A model generated the notes under the pieces. The model did not search any database. It saw only the letters and a program-made list of their open reading frames with translations, and was not told where the DNA came from. This document shows, piece by piece, positions 1 through 10,169 of a stretch of DNA of 64,000 bases (its first letter is position 1; the number at the start of each line of letters is the position of its first letter). The translations under genes were made by a program, and so were the position numbers. The stretch is from Vibrio ulleungensis (GTDB lineage: Bacteria > Pseudomonadota > Gammaproteobacteria > Enterobacterales > Vibrionaceae): contig NZ_JAFEUM010000002.1 in NCBI RefSeq assembly GCF_016900875.1, forward strand, positions 558,001 to 622,000. Direction: 5' to 3'.

Positions 1-1334
<1,334 letters not shown>

Positions 1335-1360
1335 GCATTAGCCAAAAACTTGGTTTAGTA

Positions 1361-1386
1361 AAAGGCGACTTTCGAGTCGCCTTTTT
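1361..1386 (+). terminator. Rho-independent terminator of gapA
   Basis: A perfect 10-bp stem (AAAGGCGACT / AGTCGCCTTT) closed by the stable TTCG tetraloop is followed by a short T run. It lies just after the gapA stop codon. Confidence 0.92.
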
Positions 1387-1427
1387 GCATTTTAAACGGC
1401 CGTGAAAAGGCTAAATGTCACTGTCCT

Positions 1428-1470
1428 TATACCAATCGGACTAATTAAGTGGTCAGAAAATTACGCCGGA
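1428..1470. repeat. Dispersed ATACCAATC-type repeat, copy 1
   Basis: The segment begins ATACCAATC and continues through TTAAGTGGTCAGAAAA. It aligns over about 37 bases with a second copy at 5605-5652. The terminal inverted repeat is only recognisable at the left end here, so this copy looks partial. Similar palindromic units ending in ATACCAATC / GATTGGTAT are scattered in intergenic DNA of vibrios (from memory). Function unknown. Confidence 0.55.
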
Positions 1471-1506
1471 CTATCTCCCACTCTTCGTTACTAAGGTGAC
1501 CTCACT

Positions 1507-2391
1507 ATGGACTACGTTAACCTACCCACTATTGCAGCCCTATCAGACTGTGTTTCTATCATCAACATGGGCGACTGCAAAGCTGTTCGCGTTATTCACC
1601 ATAACGCTCAGGCACTGATCTCTCTTCATGGTGCCCATCTCTTGTCGTTTCAACCAACTGGACAGGCTGATCTTATTTGGATGAGTGAAGACGCCATTTT
1701 CGATAATAAGGCTGCCATCAGAGGCGGTGTCCCAGTTTGCTGGCCATGGTTTGGACGAATTGCAGCTCCTGCACACGGTTTTGCGCGTACCAGTGAATGG
1801 ACCTTAGCCCAACATAGAGAAAATGACCGTGGCGTCATCATCGAGCTAACGCTTCAAGATAGCGAGCCGTCTCGTGCAATTTGGCCACACAAGTTTTTTG
1901 CTCGACTGCTCATTGAAATCGCAGACACCATCACCCTTACGCTCGAGGTTGAAAACACCGACAGCAATCCTTGGACGTTCTCTGGCGCACTCCATACCTA
2001 TCTCAATGTGGGTGACATTACTCAAACTACAGTCACTGGAATGGGGCCAACGTACCAAGATAGCTTACAACAAGGAAAAGTTTGCACAGGCAATGAAGAA
2101 CTGATGCTGACTGACACCATTGACCGAGTGTATACTGCGCCAGTTTCCCCAATCGTATTGTTTGATCCTGTACTCGACAGACATATCGAAGTGCGCAATC
2201 AAGGTGACAATAGCGCTGTGCTATGGAATCCGTGGCAACAGGGAGCAAAAGCAATGGCTGACATGCATGATACGGGCTACCAAACCATGCTATGCATCGA
2301 GTCCACTTTGCACGCAGCAAGTTTGGAGCAAGGTAAACAACTTGTTCCTGGTGAGAAGCACCAACTTGTGACACATCTGTCCATTAAATAA
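1507..2391 (+). CDS. yeaD: D-hexose-6-phosphate mutarotase (YeaD family)
   Basis: Aldose-1-epimerase superfamily protein of 294 residues, the usual length for glucose-6-phosphate 1-epimerases. It interconverts alpha and beta anomers of hexose 6-phosphates in the cytosol. Family marks are GGVPVCWPWFG around residues 78-88, PAHGFAR just after it with the catalytic histidine, the SGALHTYLNVGDI segment, and CIESTLHA near the C-terminus with the conserved acidic residue. AAGGTGA lies 7 bases before the ATG. It follows gapA as in E. coli and is separated from rlmA by 21 bases, so the two may be co-transcribed. Confidence 0.93.
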   Translation: MDYVNLPTIAALSDCVSIINMGDCKAVRVIHHNAQALISLHGAHLLSFQPTGQADLIWMSEDAIFDNKAAIRGGVPVCWPWFGRIAAPAHGFARTSEWTLAQHRENDRGVIIELTLQDSEPSRAIWPHKFFARLLIEIADTITLTLEVENTDSNPWTFSGALHTYLNVGDITQTTVTGMGPTYQDSLQQGKVCTGNEELMLTDTIDRVYTAPVSPIVLFDPVLDRHIEVRNQGDNSAVLWNPWQQGAKAMADMHDTGYQTMLCIESTLHAASLEQGKQLVPGEKHQLVTHLSIK

Positions 2392-2412
2392 TATTGTAGA
2401 GACTATTACGAA

Positions 2413-3219
2413 ATGCACTACCAATGCCCTCTTTGTCAGTTGCCACTCAATTTGGCTGATCGCACTTTAACGTGCAGTAATCGACATCAATTCGATTTTG
2501 CAAAAGAGGGCTATGTGAATTTGATGCCAGCACAGCATAAGCGCTCTAAAGCCCCTGGTGACAATAAAGAGATGATGCAGGCAAGACGCTTATTTCTTGA
2601 ATCCGGACACTATCAGGCGCTGGCACAGCACATTGCCGAGCTTGTAGAAAGCATTACCCCGTCCCAAGGGCAAGTATTGGATATTGGGTGTGGCGAAGGC
2701 TATTACACGCAGCATATTGCCGAGCGTATAAACGGTGATTGCTACGGGATAGACATATCAAAAGTGGCGATTCGTTATGCCGCCAAACGATACCAAGAGT
2801 GCCACTTTAGCGTCGCCTCTAGCCATCGCTTACCTTTTGCCGACAATAGCTTAGATACCGTAATTCGTATTTATGCACCGTGCAAACCAGAAGAGCTATT
2901 AAGAGTTCTCAAACCTGGTGGCCATGTGGTCACGGTAACTCCAGCGGCAAGACATCTCTATCAATTGCGCGAGCTTATTTATGATGAAGTAAAACTGCAT
3001 CAACATACTGAAACGCTAGAGCCGTTCACCAAGGTTAACGATACGCAGTTAGAGACGATGATGAATCTTTCCTGTAATGAAGCTAAAGCGCTATTACAAA
3101 TGACCCCGTTTGCATGGAAAGCGACCGCAGAAACCATAGCTGCATTAGAGCAAAATCCAAACTTTGAATGCGAATCTAGCTTTGCTATTCATACCTACCA
3201 AAAGCCAAGTAACATCTAG
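2413..3219 (+). CDS. rlmA: 23S rRNA (guanine-N1)-methyltransferase RlmA
   Basis: Class I SAM-dependent methyltransferase that modifies G745 in helix 35 of 23S rRNA in E. coli. An N-terminal zinc site is formed by C5, C8, C21 and H25, and the SAM-binding motif VLDIGCGEGYYT starts near residue 89. The 268-residue length matches RlmA (about 270). The segment IYAPCKPEE lies where the family has its catalytic loop. The gene starts 21 bases after the mutarotase stop with a weak ribosome binding site, which suggests dependence on upstream translation. No terminator is obvious downstream. Confidence 0.93.
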   Translation: MHYQCPLCQLPLNLADRTLTCSNRHQFDFAKEGYVNLMPAQHKRSKAPGDNKEMMQARRLFLESGHYQALAQHIAELVESITPSQGQVLDIGCGEGYYTQHIAERINGDCYGIDISKVAIRYAAKRYQECHFSVASSHRLPFADNSLDTVIRIYAPCKPEELLRVLKPGGHVVTVTPAARHLYQLRELIYDEVKLHQHTETLEPFTKVNDTQLETMMNLSCNEAKALLQMTPFAWKATAETIAALEQNPNFECESSFAIHTYQKPSNI

Positions 3220-3347
3220 CAATAGTAAAGATGAGCTCCACCAACAACTCATTGATAGCTTAGGAACACTTTTTGCTTAGATTCAGTAGAAGCACTGATT
3301 ACGCATTACCGCGCTCAGTATTGCCATAATAGCCAAAAGGAAGGGTA

Positions 3348-3689
3348 ATGAATCCACTGAATTCCTCTCAATCTATCGCCTCTGCTGGAACTCAACACAC
3401 TCCATATGCCTCTAGTGCCGCTGAAGAAAGCGGCAACGATTCGCCTCGTATTGCCGCAGGAGCGTCGACTCCAATGGACGAGACTGCAAAGCCTGCAGAA
3501 ATACAAGGGTTGACGTCAGAGGGAAAAGCGCTCATTCAAGCGTTACAAGACATTGAAAAAGAATCCGAGCTTGCCAGAGAATCACTGTCCGATGGTGAAG
3601 AAAATGATCAAAGCGATCGCAGTTTCTCGATGAAAAAAGCCTTAACGGCTGCGGCAACCATAGGCGGCATATTGCTGGCCGTCGGCTGA
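3348..3689 (+). CDS. Hypothetical protein with C-terminal hydrophobic tail
   Basis: A 113-residue protein of no family I recognise. Residues 1-60 are rich in Ser, Ala, Thr and Pro and look disordered. Residues about 60-90 are charged and could form a helix, and the C-terminus (about 97-113) is a short Ala/Gly-rich hydrophobic stretch that may associate with the membrane. The ribosome binding site AAGGAAGGG is close to the ATG, supporting a real gene. It stands alone between rlmA and a convergent YcgN-family gene. I assign no function. Confidence 0.7.
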   Translation: MNPLNSSQSIASAGTQHTPYASSAAEESGNDSPRIAAGASTPMDETAKPAEIQGLTSEGKALIQALQDIEKESELARESLSDGEENDQSDRSFSMKKALTAAATIGGILLAVG

Positions 3690-3719
3690 TAGAATTTTAC
3701 AGCTCTATAATTAGCGCGT

Positions 3720-4163
3720 TTATTTCAGGTTCTTTCCAAATGGGTAGATGTGATCTTCCCAGTCAATCACGTCTATTTCGTAGACCACTTTATTGCGCAC
3801 GCTTTCTCCTGCTGCATGCATAGCAGACTTTGAACCTGTGAGTAATGGATGCCACTCGGGTAGCGGCTTGCCTTCAGCAAGGAGGCGATAGGCGCAGGTT
3901 GATGGTAACCAATGAAACTTGTGAATGGTTTCTCGGGTCAACTTAAGACAATTTTCACCAGACTCAAAACGGTTAGGGTAATCTTTGCAACTGCATGTTT
4001 TGCTGTTTAGCCAGCTGCACGCTACGTTGGTGTAGTAGACTTCATCGGTTTCTTCGTCTTGCAATTTATGCAGACAACACTTACCACATCCATCACACAG
4101 CGACTCCCACTCTTGTTCACTCATTTGTTCAAGTGATTTTTCTTTCCAATATGGTGCGCTCAT
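3720..4163 (-). CDS. YcgN family cysteine-cluster protein (UPF0260)
   Basis: A 147-residue member of the YcgN/YkgJ (CxxCxxCC) family. The N-terminal cluster reads [12 protein letters not shown] at about residues 23-34, with further cysteines in ACSW, CSCKDY, NCLKL and STCAYRL that could bind a metal or Fe-S centre. The molecular function of the family is not established. Its length matches E. coli YcgN (about 150). It converges with the small gene at 3348-3689. A second protein of the same broad cysteine-cluster family is encoded nearby at 4502. Confidence 0.92.
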   Translation of the reverse strand: MSAPYWKEKSLEQMSEQEWESLCDGCGKCCLHKLQDEETDEVYYTNVACSWLNSKTCSCKDYPNRFESGENCLKLTRETIHKFHWLPSTCAYRLLAEGKPLPEWHPLLTGSKSAMHAAGESVRNKVVYEIDVIDWEDHIYPFGKNLK

Positions 4164-4303
4164 GTCATGGCCTATTCGGTGGTGCGAAGAAGAGCGCTGA
4201 GTTATACCATTTTGACAGCGAAACTCAAGTTATCTCCAACACGCTTCACCTCGCACTGATCGAAAAATTTTAGTAGTATGCGCGCACACACTGGAGAGGC
4301 ACT

Positions 4304-4501
4304 ATGAACCGCAAAAAGAAAATCAACGAGATACTGAAAAAGAAACAGAAAAAACAGAACGCGAAGCTGCACAAAAGTAATAAGCCTCGTTACATTTCGA
4401 AAGCAGAACGCGCAGAAATGGAAAAAGCACAAGCGGAACAAACTGTAGAAGCCAACACCGATACTGCAATTAACGACTCGACAACAGAGCAGAGCGAGTA
4501 A
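4304..4501 (+). CDS. DUF2986 small basic protein
   Basis: A 65-residue protein whose first 35 residues are dominated by lysine and asparagine (MNRKKKINEILKKKQKK), the signature of the DUF2986 family found mainly in marine gammaproteobacteria. The C-terminal half is acidic and probably disordered. GGAGAGG lies 6 bases before the ATG. The stop TAA is immediately followed, in the same reading frame, by the TTG that begins the next gene, so the two are translationally adjacent. Function unknown. Confidence 0.85.
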   Translation: MNRKKKINEILKKKQKKQNAKLHKSNKPRYISKAERAEMEKAQAEQTVEANTDTAINDSTTEQSE

Positions 4502-4750
4502 TTGGACTGTCGGTTAGGGTGCGGTGCTTGTTGTATCGCCCCAAGTATTTCTTCACCCATCCCCGGCATGCCTAACGGCAAGCCCGCCAATACTCGTTGC
4601 ATTCAACTCAACGATGATAACTTATGTCGGCTATTTGGATTAGACAGTCGTCCAAAAGTCTGCCTCGATTTTGCTCCGGACATCGACGTTTGTGGTGACT
4701 CCGATCCACAAGCCATGACCAATTTAATCTATCTAGAGAAAGTTACCTAA
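4502..4750 (+). CDS. YkgJ family cysteine-cluster protein, TTG start
   Basis: An 82-residue protein with the CxxxCGACC cluster right at the N-terminus (DCRLGCGACC) and the family segment SISSPIPGMPNGKPA, then CIQL, CRLFG and VCLDF cysteines. It probably binds a metal, but the role is unknown. The start is constrained. The upstream in-frame codon is the stop of the DUF2986 gene, and the conserved sequence begins at once, so the TTG at 4502 is the only sensible initiator. Translation likely depends on the preceding gene. Confidence 0.85.
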   Translation: MDCRLGCGACCIAPSISSPIPGMPNGKPANTRCIQLNDDNLCRLFGLDSRPKVCLDFAPDIDVCGDSDPQAMTNLIYLEKVT

Positions 4751-4844
4751 TCCCTGCCGCCCATTTTTCCTATTAAAGCAATTCGCACTATGCATTTTGT
4801 TGTCTACAGTTAAGTAGATATGTTTCAAAATCAAGGGAAGAATA

Positions 4845-5540
4845 ATGAAAGCATACTTAGCAGAAGCAGTTGGCACGTTTTGGTTGGTATTAGGTGGCTG
4901 TGGTAGCGCTGTATTAGCCGCGGCCTTTCCTGAGGTTGGCATTGGGCTCTTGGGAGTCTCACTGGCGTTCGGTCTCACCGTATTAACTATGGCTTATGCC
5001 ATTGGGCACATTTCGGGATGTCACCTCAATCCGGCAGTCACCATAGGTCTTTGGGCGGGTAAGCGTTTTGATGCGTCCCAAATTATTCCCTATATAGTGG
5101 CACAGGTCGTTGGCGGGATACTTGGTGGCGGAGTCCTTTACTTAATCGCAACCGGTCAGGCTGGATTCGACGTCGCAGAGTCTGGCTTTGCCACTAACGG
5201 TTATGCAGAACGTTCACCAGGTGGCTACGATCTTTCAGCAGGTTTTATTGCTGAAGTCGTCATGACAATGATGTTTATTGTGATTATTCTCGGCGCAACC
5301 GATAAGCGTGCACCTCAAGGATTTGCCCCAATAGCGATCGGTTTGGGATTAACTCTAATACATTTAATCTCTATCCCAATTACCAATACGTCAGTCAACC
5401 CAGCGCGCTCAACGGGTGTGGCTATTTTTGTCGGTGATGGTGCATTAACACAACTTTGGATGTTTTGGGTTGCCCCTATTATTGGAGCAATACTAGGCGC
5501 TGCAATCTATCGAGGAATATCGAGTGAATCTGAGGGGTGA
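4845..5540 (+). CDS. aqpZ: Aquaporin Z
   Basis: Inner-membrane water channel of 231 residues, the family's normal size, with six transmembrane helices. The two pore-forming NPA boxes are visible in [10 protein letters not shown] (near residue 64) and [10 protein letters not shown] (near residue 185), and the N-terminus [15 protein letters not shown] is typical of AqpZ. GGGAAG precedes the ATG. The gene ends 35 bases before a symmetrical terminator shared with convergent recR. Confidence 0.97.
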   Translation: MKAYLAEAVGTFWLVLGGCGSAVLAAAFPEVGIGLLGVSLAFGLTVLTMAYAIGHISGCHLNPAVTIGLWAGKRFDASQIIPYIVAQVVGGILGGGVLYLIATGQAGFDVAESGFATNGYAERSPGGYDLSAGFIAEVVMTMMFIVIILGATDKRAPQGFAPIAIGLGLTLIHLISIPITNTSVNPARSTGVAIFVGDGALTQLWMFWVAPIIGAILGAAIYRGISSESEG

Positions 5541-5574
5541 TCCCGTTGATTTATTAGGTTGGAGTTTTGCAATC

Positions 5575-5604
5575 AAAAAAAGCCGCATTTAAATGCGGCT
5601 TTTT
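5575..5604. terminator. Bidirectional terminator between aqpZ and recR
   Basis: Palindromic hairpin AAAAGCCGCATT / AATGCGGCTTTT with A and T runs on opposite sides, so it can work for plus-strand aqpZ and for minus-strand recR. Confidence 0.9.
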
Positions 5605-5652
5605 ATACCAATCGAAGTCATTAACTGGTCAGAAAAGTGCTTTGGTTGGTAT
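5605..5652. repeat. Dispersed ATACCAATC-type repeat, complete copy
   Basis: A 48-bp unit with imperfect terminal inverted repeats, ATACCAATC on the left (5605-5613) and GGTTGGTAT on the right (5644-5652), enclosing TTAACTGGTCAGAAAA. It is similar in sequence to 1428-1470. It sits between a terminator and the end of recR, a typical place for a non-coding mobile or palindromic repeat. Confidence 0.6.
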
Positions 5653-5656
5653 TAGA

Positions 5657-6256
5657 TCATATTTTTTGGCGACCCAGTAAGGAGTGAGACAGCGTTGTCC
5701 CATCCACCAAGTCTAACTCGCCACCAACCGGAACACCATGTGCAATACGACTGGCATTAACCTTGTGCAGGTGGCAAAGCTCAGCAATGTATTGGGCCGT
5801 GGCCTCCCCCTCTACTGTGGGGTTTGTGGCAAGGATGACTTCTTCGATATCACCCACTTTCAAACGATAATCAAGTTCATCCAGCCCAATATCCGAAGGG
5901 CCAATCCCATCAAGTGGCGACAGGTGCCCCATCAACACAAAATAACGACCGGAAAATTGCCCTGTGGACTCCACCGCTGCTATATCGGCAGGGCTTTCAA
6001 CCACACACAACTGCCCATTAGCCTGTCTTTTAGGGTTTAGGCAGATATGACAAGTTTCTTCTTCGGTGAACGTTCGACATTGAGAGCAATGGCCAATTTC
6101 TGTCATCGCTTGCGACAACGCATCGGCCAATTGTAAGCCACCTTTACGATCTCGCTGTAGAAGCTGAAACGCCATGCGCTGAGCAGATTTTGGTCCTACT
6201 CCAGGCAAACAGCGTAACGCCTCCATTAACTGATCCAGCTTTACACTGGTACGCAT
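5657..6256 (-). CDS. recR: Recombination mediator protein RecR
   Basis: Acts with RecF and RecO to load RecA at gaps during recombinational repair. The 199-residue length is exactly typical. An N-terminal helix-hairpin-helix ([17 protein letters not shown]) is followed by a four-cysteine zinc site (CSQCRTF...CHIC near residues 57-72) and a Toprim domain ([12 protein letters not shown]). It is the last gene of dnaX-ybaB-recR, 14 bases after ybaB, the same order as in E. coli. Confidence 0.97.
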   Translation of the reverse strand: MRTSVKLDQLMEALRCLPGVGPKSAQRMAFQLLQRDRKGGLQLADALSQAMTEIGHCSQCRTFTEEETCHICLNPKRQANGQLCVVESPADIAAVESTGQFSGRYFVLMGHLSPLDGIGPSDIGLDELDYRLKVGDIEEVILATNPTVEGEATAQYIAELCHLHKVNASRIAHGVPVGGELDLVDGTTLSHSLLGRQKI

Positions 6257-6270
6257 CGAGAAAGCCTAAC

Positions 6271-6600
6271 TTAGAACGGCATTTTCATGCCTGGTGGAAG
6301 TTGCATTCCACCAGTGACTGACGCCATTTTTTCTTTTTGCGTTTCTTCGATACGACGTGCAGCGTCGTTGAACGCAGCTGCAATCAAATCTTCCAGCATT
6401 TCTTTATCATCTTCCATCAAGCTTTCATCGATGTCGACGCGACGAACGCTGTGGCTACCAGTAATGGTCACTTTTACAAGACCTGCACCAGATTCACCTG
6501 TTACTTCCATGTTGGCGATCTCTTCTTGCATTTTCTGCATACGATCTTGCATTTGCTGGGCTTGTTTCATGATATTGCCCATTCCGCCTTTTCCAAACAT
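6271..6600 (-). CDS. ybaB: YbaB/EbfC family nucleoid-associated protein
   Basis: Small DNA-binding protein of 109 residues that forms a dimer with tweezer-like arms. A Met/Gln-rich N-terminal helix (residues about 8-30) leads into [16 protein letters not shown], the conserved beta region. The C-terminus is a short Pro/Met-rich tail ending MKMPF, as in E. coli YbaB. The gene lies between dnaX and recR in the conserved replication/repair operon. A 146-base gap upstream may hold a separate promoter. Confidence 0.95.
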   Translation of the reverse strand: MFGKGGMGNIMKQAQQMQDRMQKMQEEIANMEVTGESGAGLVKVTITGSHSVRRVDIDESLMEDDKEMLEDLIAAAFNDAARRIEETQKEKMASVTGGMQLPPGMKMPF

Positions 6601-6746
6601 CTCGATTCTCTCTATTCTGCTGAGTAGTTAACTGTGAGACTTAGCCGTATTACGCTTGCTGGCAAACCTCAGGTTTGTAGCACGTCTACACGCACCAAGT
6701 TATGATTTATTTATGGGGGTAATACAACGCTATTTCAAGTATCGCC

Positions 6747-9077
6747 CTATATAGGTCTAACGGTATCACTGTCCAGTTGCGCCCCAAAACGGGTCTGCAA
6801 AAACTGGATATGAGTATCTTGCTGCAGTGCGTCATACGCCTGAGTCATTTTTTGTTGATACAGCTTATCTTTAATTTCCAGAGGCGTCTCGCCTTGTTCA
6901 CCTACTTTAACCGACACCTGACATGGCTTGCCACGCAAACCACTTAGAGCTTCCGTTAAGACCTCAATGGCTTTGGGACTGATTAGGTGAGCTTGGCTTG
7001 GTCGTAGACATAACTGAAAATGCTCGCCCTGCTCCTCACAATGTGAGTTAAGCGCGAGCTGCTCCACCATTTTAGGGATAGTCAGTTCAGCTATTTCCGT
7101 TGCCCAGTGGTCTTTTTCTAACGCTTCTTGTTGCAACTTAGCGTTCATTTCTGGCGTACGCTCATGTTGCAGTGCCTGTTTGAGTTGCGCTGGCGTCAAT
7201 TTATCCGATTGCTGTGCTTGCTGCTGTTTCTGCTTAGCCGCTTCGCTAGGCTGCCATTGATAAGGTTCATTGGCTGTTGCTGCGGTTTGCTGTTGAGACT
7301 TGCTAAAGGTCGTGTCATTAGGCGAAGCACTAGTAGGTAGAGAGCGCACAGGCGCAGAACTCGACTTATCTGCTAAGCGATCAAAAATGGACGCTTTGCT
7401 GTCTACCTTACCGGGCTTTTTTGCTGAGTCAGCTCCTGTCTCAGAGTGCTTATCGAGCTGTACTCGCTTTGAGCGCAATTGATGACGCAGCCCACCAATA
7501 GCAGAGCCCTGCCCACTCGGCTTCGCGGTGTGTGAGGTTGCTGGTTGCTGGTTTGTCGCTGGCGCGTTATCTCGCTCTGGTCGCGTTACTTGAGGTGGCT
7601 CTGACTGCGGTGCATGTGACTGCACCGGTTTTGACTCAGCGAAATCGTCGTAGGACATTGGCTGATAATCATCTTCCGACGGGTATTCCGGCTGGCTGTC
7701 CACAAGTGATTGAGTTCTGCTGTCAACCGGAGGTTGAGCAGCCGTTGACGCAGGTGTCTGATCATTGCTTTGCACTGACGTTTTCAACGCTGCAGACGCT
7801 TCATCGTTAGCCTGTATAGTGCTCGGAACTGTCTTTGTTACTGACTCAGGCTTAGCTTTAGCCTCAGGTTGGCTTACTGCCTGTGGCTTAACTTCGGTCA
7901 CAGGTGCAATTTTTGGCACCGCAACATCTACCGACCCCACTGCAGGAGTATCGGCAGCTTGCGCATCAATCGATAATGCATAGGTCTGCTTCACCTTAGG
8001 TTTAAAGGCCAGCAGTCTTAGCAGCACCATTTCTACACCTTGCTTTGGCAAAGGTGCCAAAGGCAGACTTTGACGACCTTTTAAGGTGATTTCGTAATAC
8101 AGCTGAACGCTTTCTGGCGATAGCTGCTGAGCCAATGCCGCAAAAATTGCACTCTCAGGCTCATTAGGGTTGAGCGCTTTCGGCATAACTTGCAACATCG
8201 CAATTTTGTGAAAATGCTCTGCCATCTGCTTAAGCAAGACATCCCAATCAGCGCCTAATCCAGCAACTTGATCCAAAGTGGCAAAAAGTGACTCTGCATC
8301 GTTGAGTGCTACTGAACGGACAACTTGCATCGCATAATTAGCATCGATGGTGCCAAGCATTGAGTGGACCGTATGCTGGTCAATGACACCATTACCCAAT
8401 GCGATAGCCTGATCCGTAAGACTAAGCGCATCACGCATACTACCATCACCAGCATGAGCAAGTTGCTGCAGCGCTTTTAGCTCAAACTCAACCCCTTCTT
8501 GCTTAAGAATATGTTCCAGTTGACCGGAGATATCATCAAGCTGATGAGGTTTAAGATGAAACTGCAAGCAGCGCGACAAAATGGTAACGGGTAGTTTTTG
8601 AGGATCCGTTGTCGCCAACAGAAACTTCACATACTCTGGTGGCTCTTCTAATGTCTTTAGTAGCGCATTGAAGCTATGACGAGACAACATGTGTACTTCA
8701 TCGATTAAGTACACTTTGTAGCGTCCACGAGCTGGCTTGTACTGGACGTTATCCAGAAGCTCTCGGGTATCTTCTACTTTTGTTCTTGAGGCTGCGTCAA
8801 TTTCTAGCAAGTCAACAAATCGACCTTCGTCAATTTCTTTGCAGGTTGCACAAACGCCACACGGATGCCCTGTGACGCCCGTTTCACAATTTAGCCCTTT
8901 GGCAAAAATTCGGCCGATGGTGGTCTTACCCACCCCTCTTGTACCACTAAACAGATAAGCATGGTGCAACTTATTATTGTCCAATGCATTACCAATCGCA
9001 GACAGCACATGTTGCTGGCCTACGACTTGATCAAAGGTGGCGGGACGCCATTTTCTTGCTAACGCTAAGTAGCTCAT
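6747..9077 (-). CDS. dnaX: DNA polymerase III subunits gamma and tau
   Basis: Clamp-loader ATPase and replisome organiser. Full-length tau is 776 residues, longer than E. coli's 643 because the Gln/Ser/Pro-rich linker (about residues 370-650) is extended. Walker A GTRGVGKTT is at 45-53, a four-cysteine zinc module (CETGVTGHPCGVCATC) is at about 64-79, and an SRC motif lies near 168. The C-terminal domain that binds the polymerase alpha subunit is present. The linker contains a programmed -1 frameshift signal (listed separately) that would yield a gamma product of about 556 residues. Downstream genes ybaB and recR follow in conserved order. Confidence 0.97.
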   Translation of the reverse strand: MSYLALARKWRPATFDQVVGQQHVLSAIGNALDNNKLHHAYLFSGTRGVGKTTIGRIFAKGLNCETGVTGHPCGVCATCKEIDEGRFVDLLEIDAASRTKVEDTRELLDNVQYKPARGRYKVYLIDEVHMLSRHSFNALLKTLEEPPEYVKFLLATTDPQKLPVTILSRCLQFHLKPHQLDDISGQLEHILKQEGVEFELKALQQLAHAGDGSMRDALSLTDQAIALGNGVIDQHTVHSMLGTIDANYAMQVVRSVALNDAESLFATLDQVAGLGADWDVLLKQMAEHFHKIAMLQVMPKALNPNEPESAIFAALAQQLSPESVQLYYEITLKGRQSLPLAPLPKQGVEMVLLRLLAFKPKVKQTYALSIDAQAADTPAVGSVDVAVPKIAPVTEVKPQAVSQPEAKAKPESVTKTVPSTIQANDEASAALKTSVQSNDQTPASTAAQPPVDSRTQSLVDSQPEYPSEDDYQPMSYDDFAESKPVQSHAPQSEPPQVTRPERDNAPATNQQPATSHTAKPSGQGSAIGGLRHQLRSKRVQLDKHSETGADSAKKPGKVDSKASIFDRLADKSSSAPVRSLPTSASPNDTTFSKSQQQTAATANEPYQWQPSEAAKQKQQQAQQSDKLTPAQLKQALQHERTPEMNAKLQQEALEKDHWATEIAELTIPKMVEQLALNSHCEEQGEHFQLCLRPSQAHLISPKAIEVLTEALSGLRGKPCQVSVKVGEQGETPLEIKDKLYQQKMTQAYDALQQDTHIQFLQTRFGAQLDSDTVRPI
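7408..7437 (-). promoter_or_regulatory. dnaX: Programmed -1 frameshift signal in dnaX (gamma subunit)
   Basis: On the coding strand the heptamer A AAA AAG (7422-7416) is read in the correct phase as GCA AAA AAG. An internal Shine-Dalgarno-like AGGAG (7437-7433) lies exactly 10 bases upstream. After a one-base slip the ribosome reads GCC CGG and then stops at TAA (7410-7408). The heptamer, the stimulatory spacing and the early -1 stop match the E. coli dnaX signal. A clear downstream stimulatory hairpin was not evident by eye. Confidence 0.85.
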
Positions 9078-9121
9078 TCAATTTCCAGATGTGTCGTGCT
9101 GCGAACAGTCGCAATCACGAT

Positions 9122-9667
9122 TTAGTGACCGTCAAACTCACAGATTGAGAATACATTAAGACCGAGTTTCTCTAGTCGTTTGTCTCCACCGATTTCAGGA
9201 AGGTTAATCACAAACGCCGCATGTTCAACTTCGCCACCAAGTTGGCGAATTAACGCCGTTGTTGCTTCAATAGTGCCACCGGTTGCCAATAGGTCATCAA
9301 CCACTAACACTTTATCGCCCTCTACAATAGCGTCAGTGTGGATTTCGAGTACGTCTTCGCCATATTCTAGTTGGTACGATTGAGCAATAGTTTTACGAGG
9401 AAGCTTACCTGGCTTACGCACAGGTACAAATCCAACACCTAATTCAAGCGCTAAAGGAGCTCCAAACAAAAAACCACGAGCTTCCGTACCAACAACTTTA
9501 GTAAAGCCCATTGATTGATACTTTTCGACAAGCAATCCAATGGTTGCTTGATACGCTTTAGCATCTTCGAGAAGGCTAGTGACGTCTCTAAAAAGGATGC
9601 CTGGTTTTGGGTAGTCAGGAATAGATTTAATGCTGTCTTTAATAAGCGTTAGAGTTTGAGTATTCAT
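9122..9667 (-). CDS. apt: Adenine phosphoribosyltransferase
   Basis: Purine salvage enzyme that makes AMP from adenine and PRPP. From the ATG at 9667 the protein has 181 residues, matching Apt of E. coli (183). An in-frame TTG 15 codons upstream was not chosen because the extra residues are not family-like. The start leads straight into the conserved [20 protein letters not shown]. The PRPP-binding loop is [13 protein letters not shown] at about residues 122-134. The gene is directly upstream of dnaX, as in E. coli. Confidence 0.95.
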   Translation of the reverse strand: MNTQTLTLIKDSIKSIPDYPKPGILFRDVTSLLEDAKAYQATIGLLVEKYQSMGFTKVVGTEARGFLFGAPLALELGVGFVPVRKPGKLPRKTIAQSYQLEYGEDVLEIHTDAIVEGDKVLVVDDLLATGGTIEATTALIRQLGGEVEHAAFVINLPEIGGDKRLEKLGLNVFSICEFDGH

Positions 9668-9742
9668 AGTGTTCACTTTTTGGGCTCGTACCTGAGCCTC
9701 TGAGTCGAGCAAAATGCTCTTTAAATTAATTAGGAGCTAATG

Positions 9743-10141
9743 TTAGTGATTTTCTGTGGGTGGGGCAATATCGACATGAGTAGGAATTGATCGAAACCAG
9801 ATAATCAAGGCTAAAAACAGGCCTGCTAGTAACATCTTTACCCAAATGAGTGGTGCTACGATTATTGAGACAGTAAAACTCGCCACTATAAACAGATAAG
9901 CTTTTTTCTTTACAGAGCGCTCTATGCAGCGGTTTTGTTGCCAATTCTGTAAGATCGGACCAAATGTAGGGTGCTGATTAAGCTTTTTATAAAGCGCGGG
10001 ATTTCCGCGAACAAAGCAAGCACTCGCCAGTAATACAAAGGGAGTTGTTGGTAAAATTGGCAGAATGGCCCCAATAACACCAATAAACAGAAAGGTGGTA
10101 CCTAACGCGGTATAAACCCAGCGCTTAATAGTAATACCCAC
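9743..10141 (-). CDS. ybaN: YbaN family (DUF454) inner-membrane protein
   Basis: A 132-residue membrane protein with an N-terminal helical hairpin carrying the family mark IGAILPILPTTPFVLLASACF, a central hydrophilic stretch (NPALYKKLNQHPTFGPIL) and two more hydrophobic segments. Function unknown. It precedes apt, as ybaN does in E. coli. The annotated GTG lies immediately after GGGAG, which is unusually close. An ATT six bases further in, or a downstream start, is possible. It follows a small membrane protein gene by 28 bases and probably shares its Fur-like operator. Confidence 0.88.
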   Translation of the reverse strand: MGITIKRWVYTALGTTFLFIGVIGAILPILPTTPFVLLASACFVRGNPALYKKLNQHPTFGPILQNWQQNRCIERSVKKKAYLFIVASFTVSIIVAPLIWVKMLLAGLFLALIIWFRSIPTHVDIAPPTENH

Positions 10142-10169
10142 CTCCCAACAGCCATAAGTGGTATAAAAT

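Noticed and set aside
9668..9712. TTG-initiated longer Apt
   Set aside because: The ATG at 9667 gives the normal family length, and the extra 15 residues are not conserved-looking.
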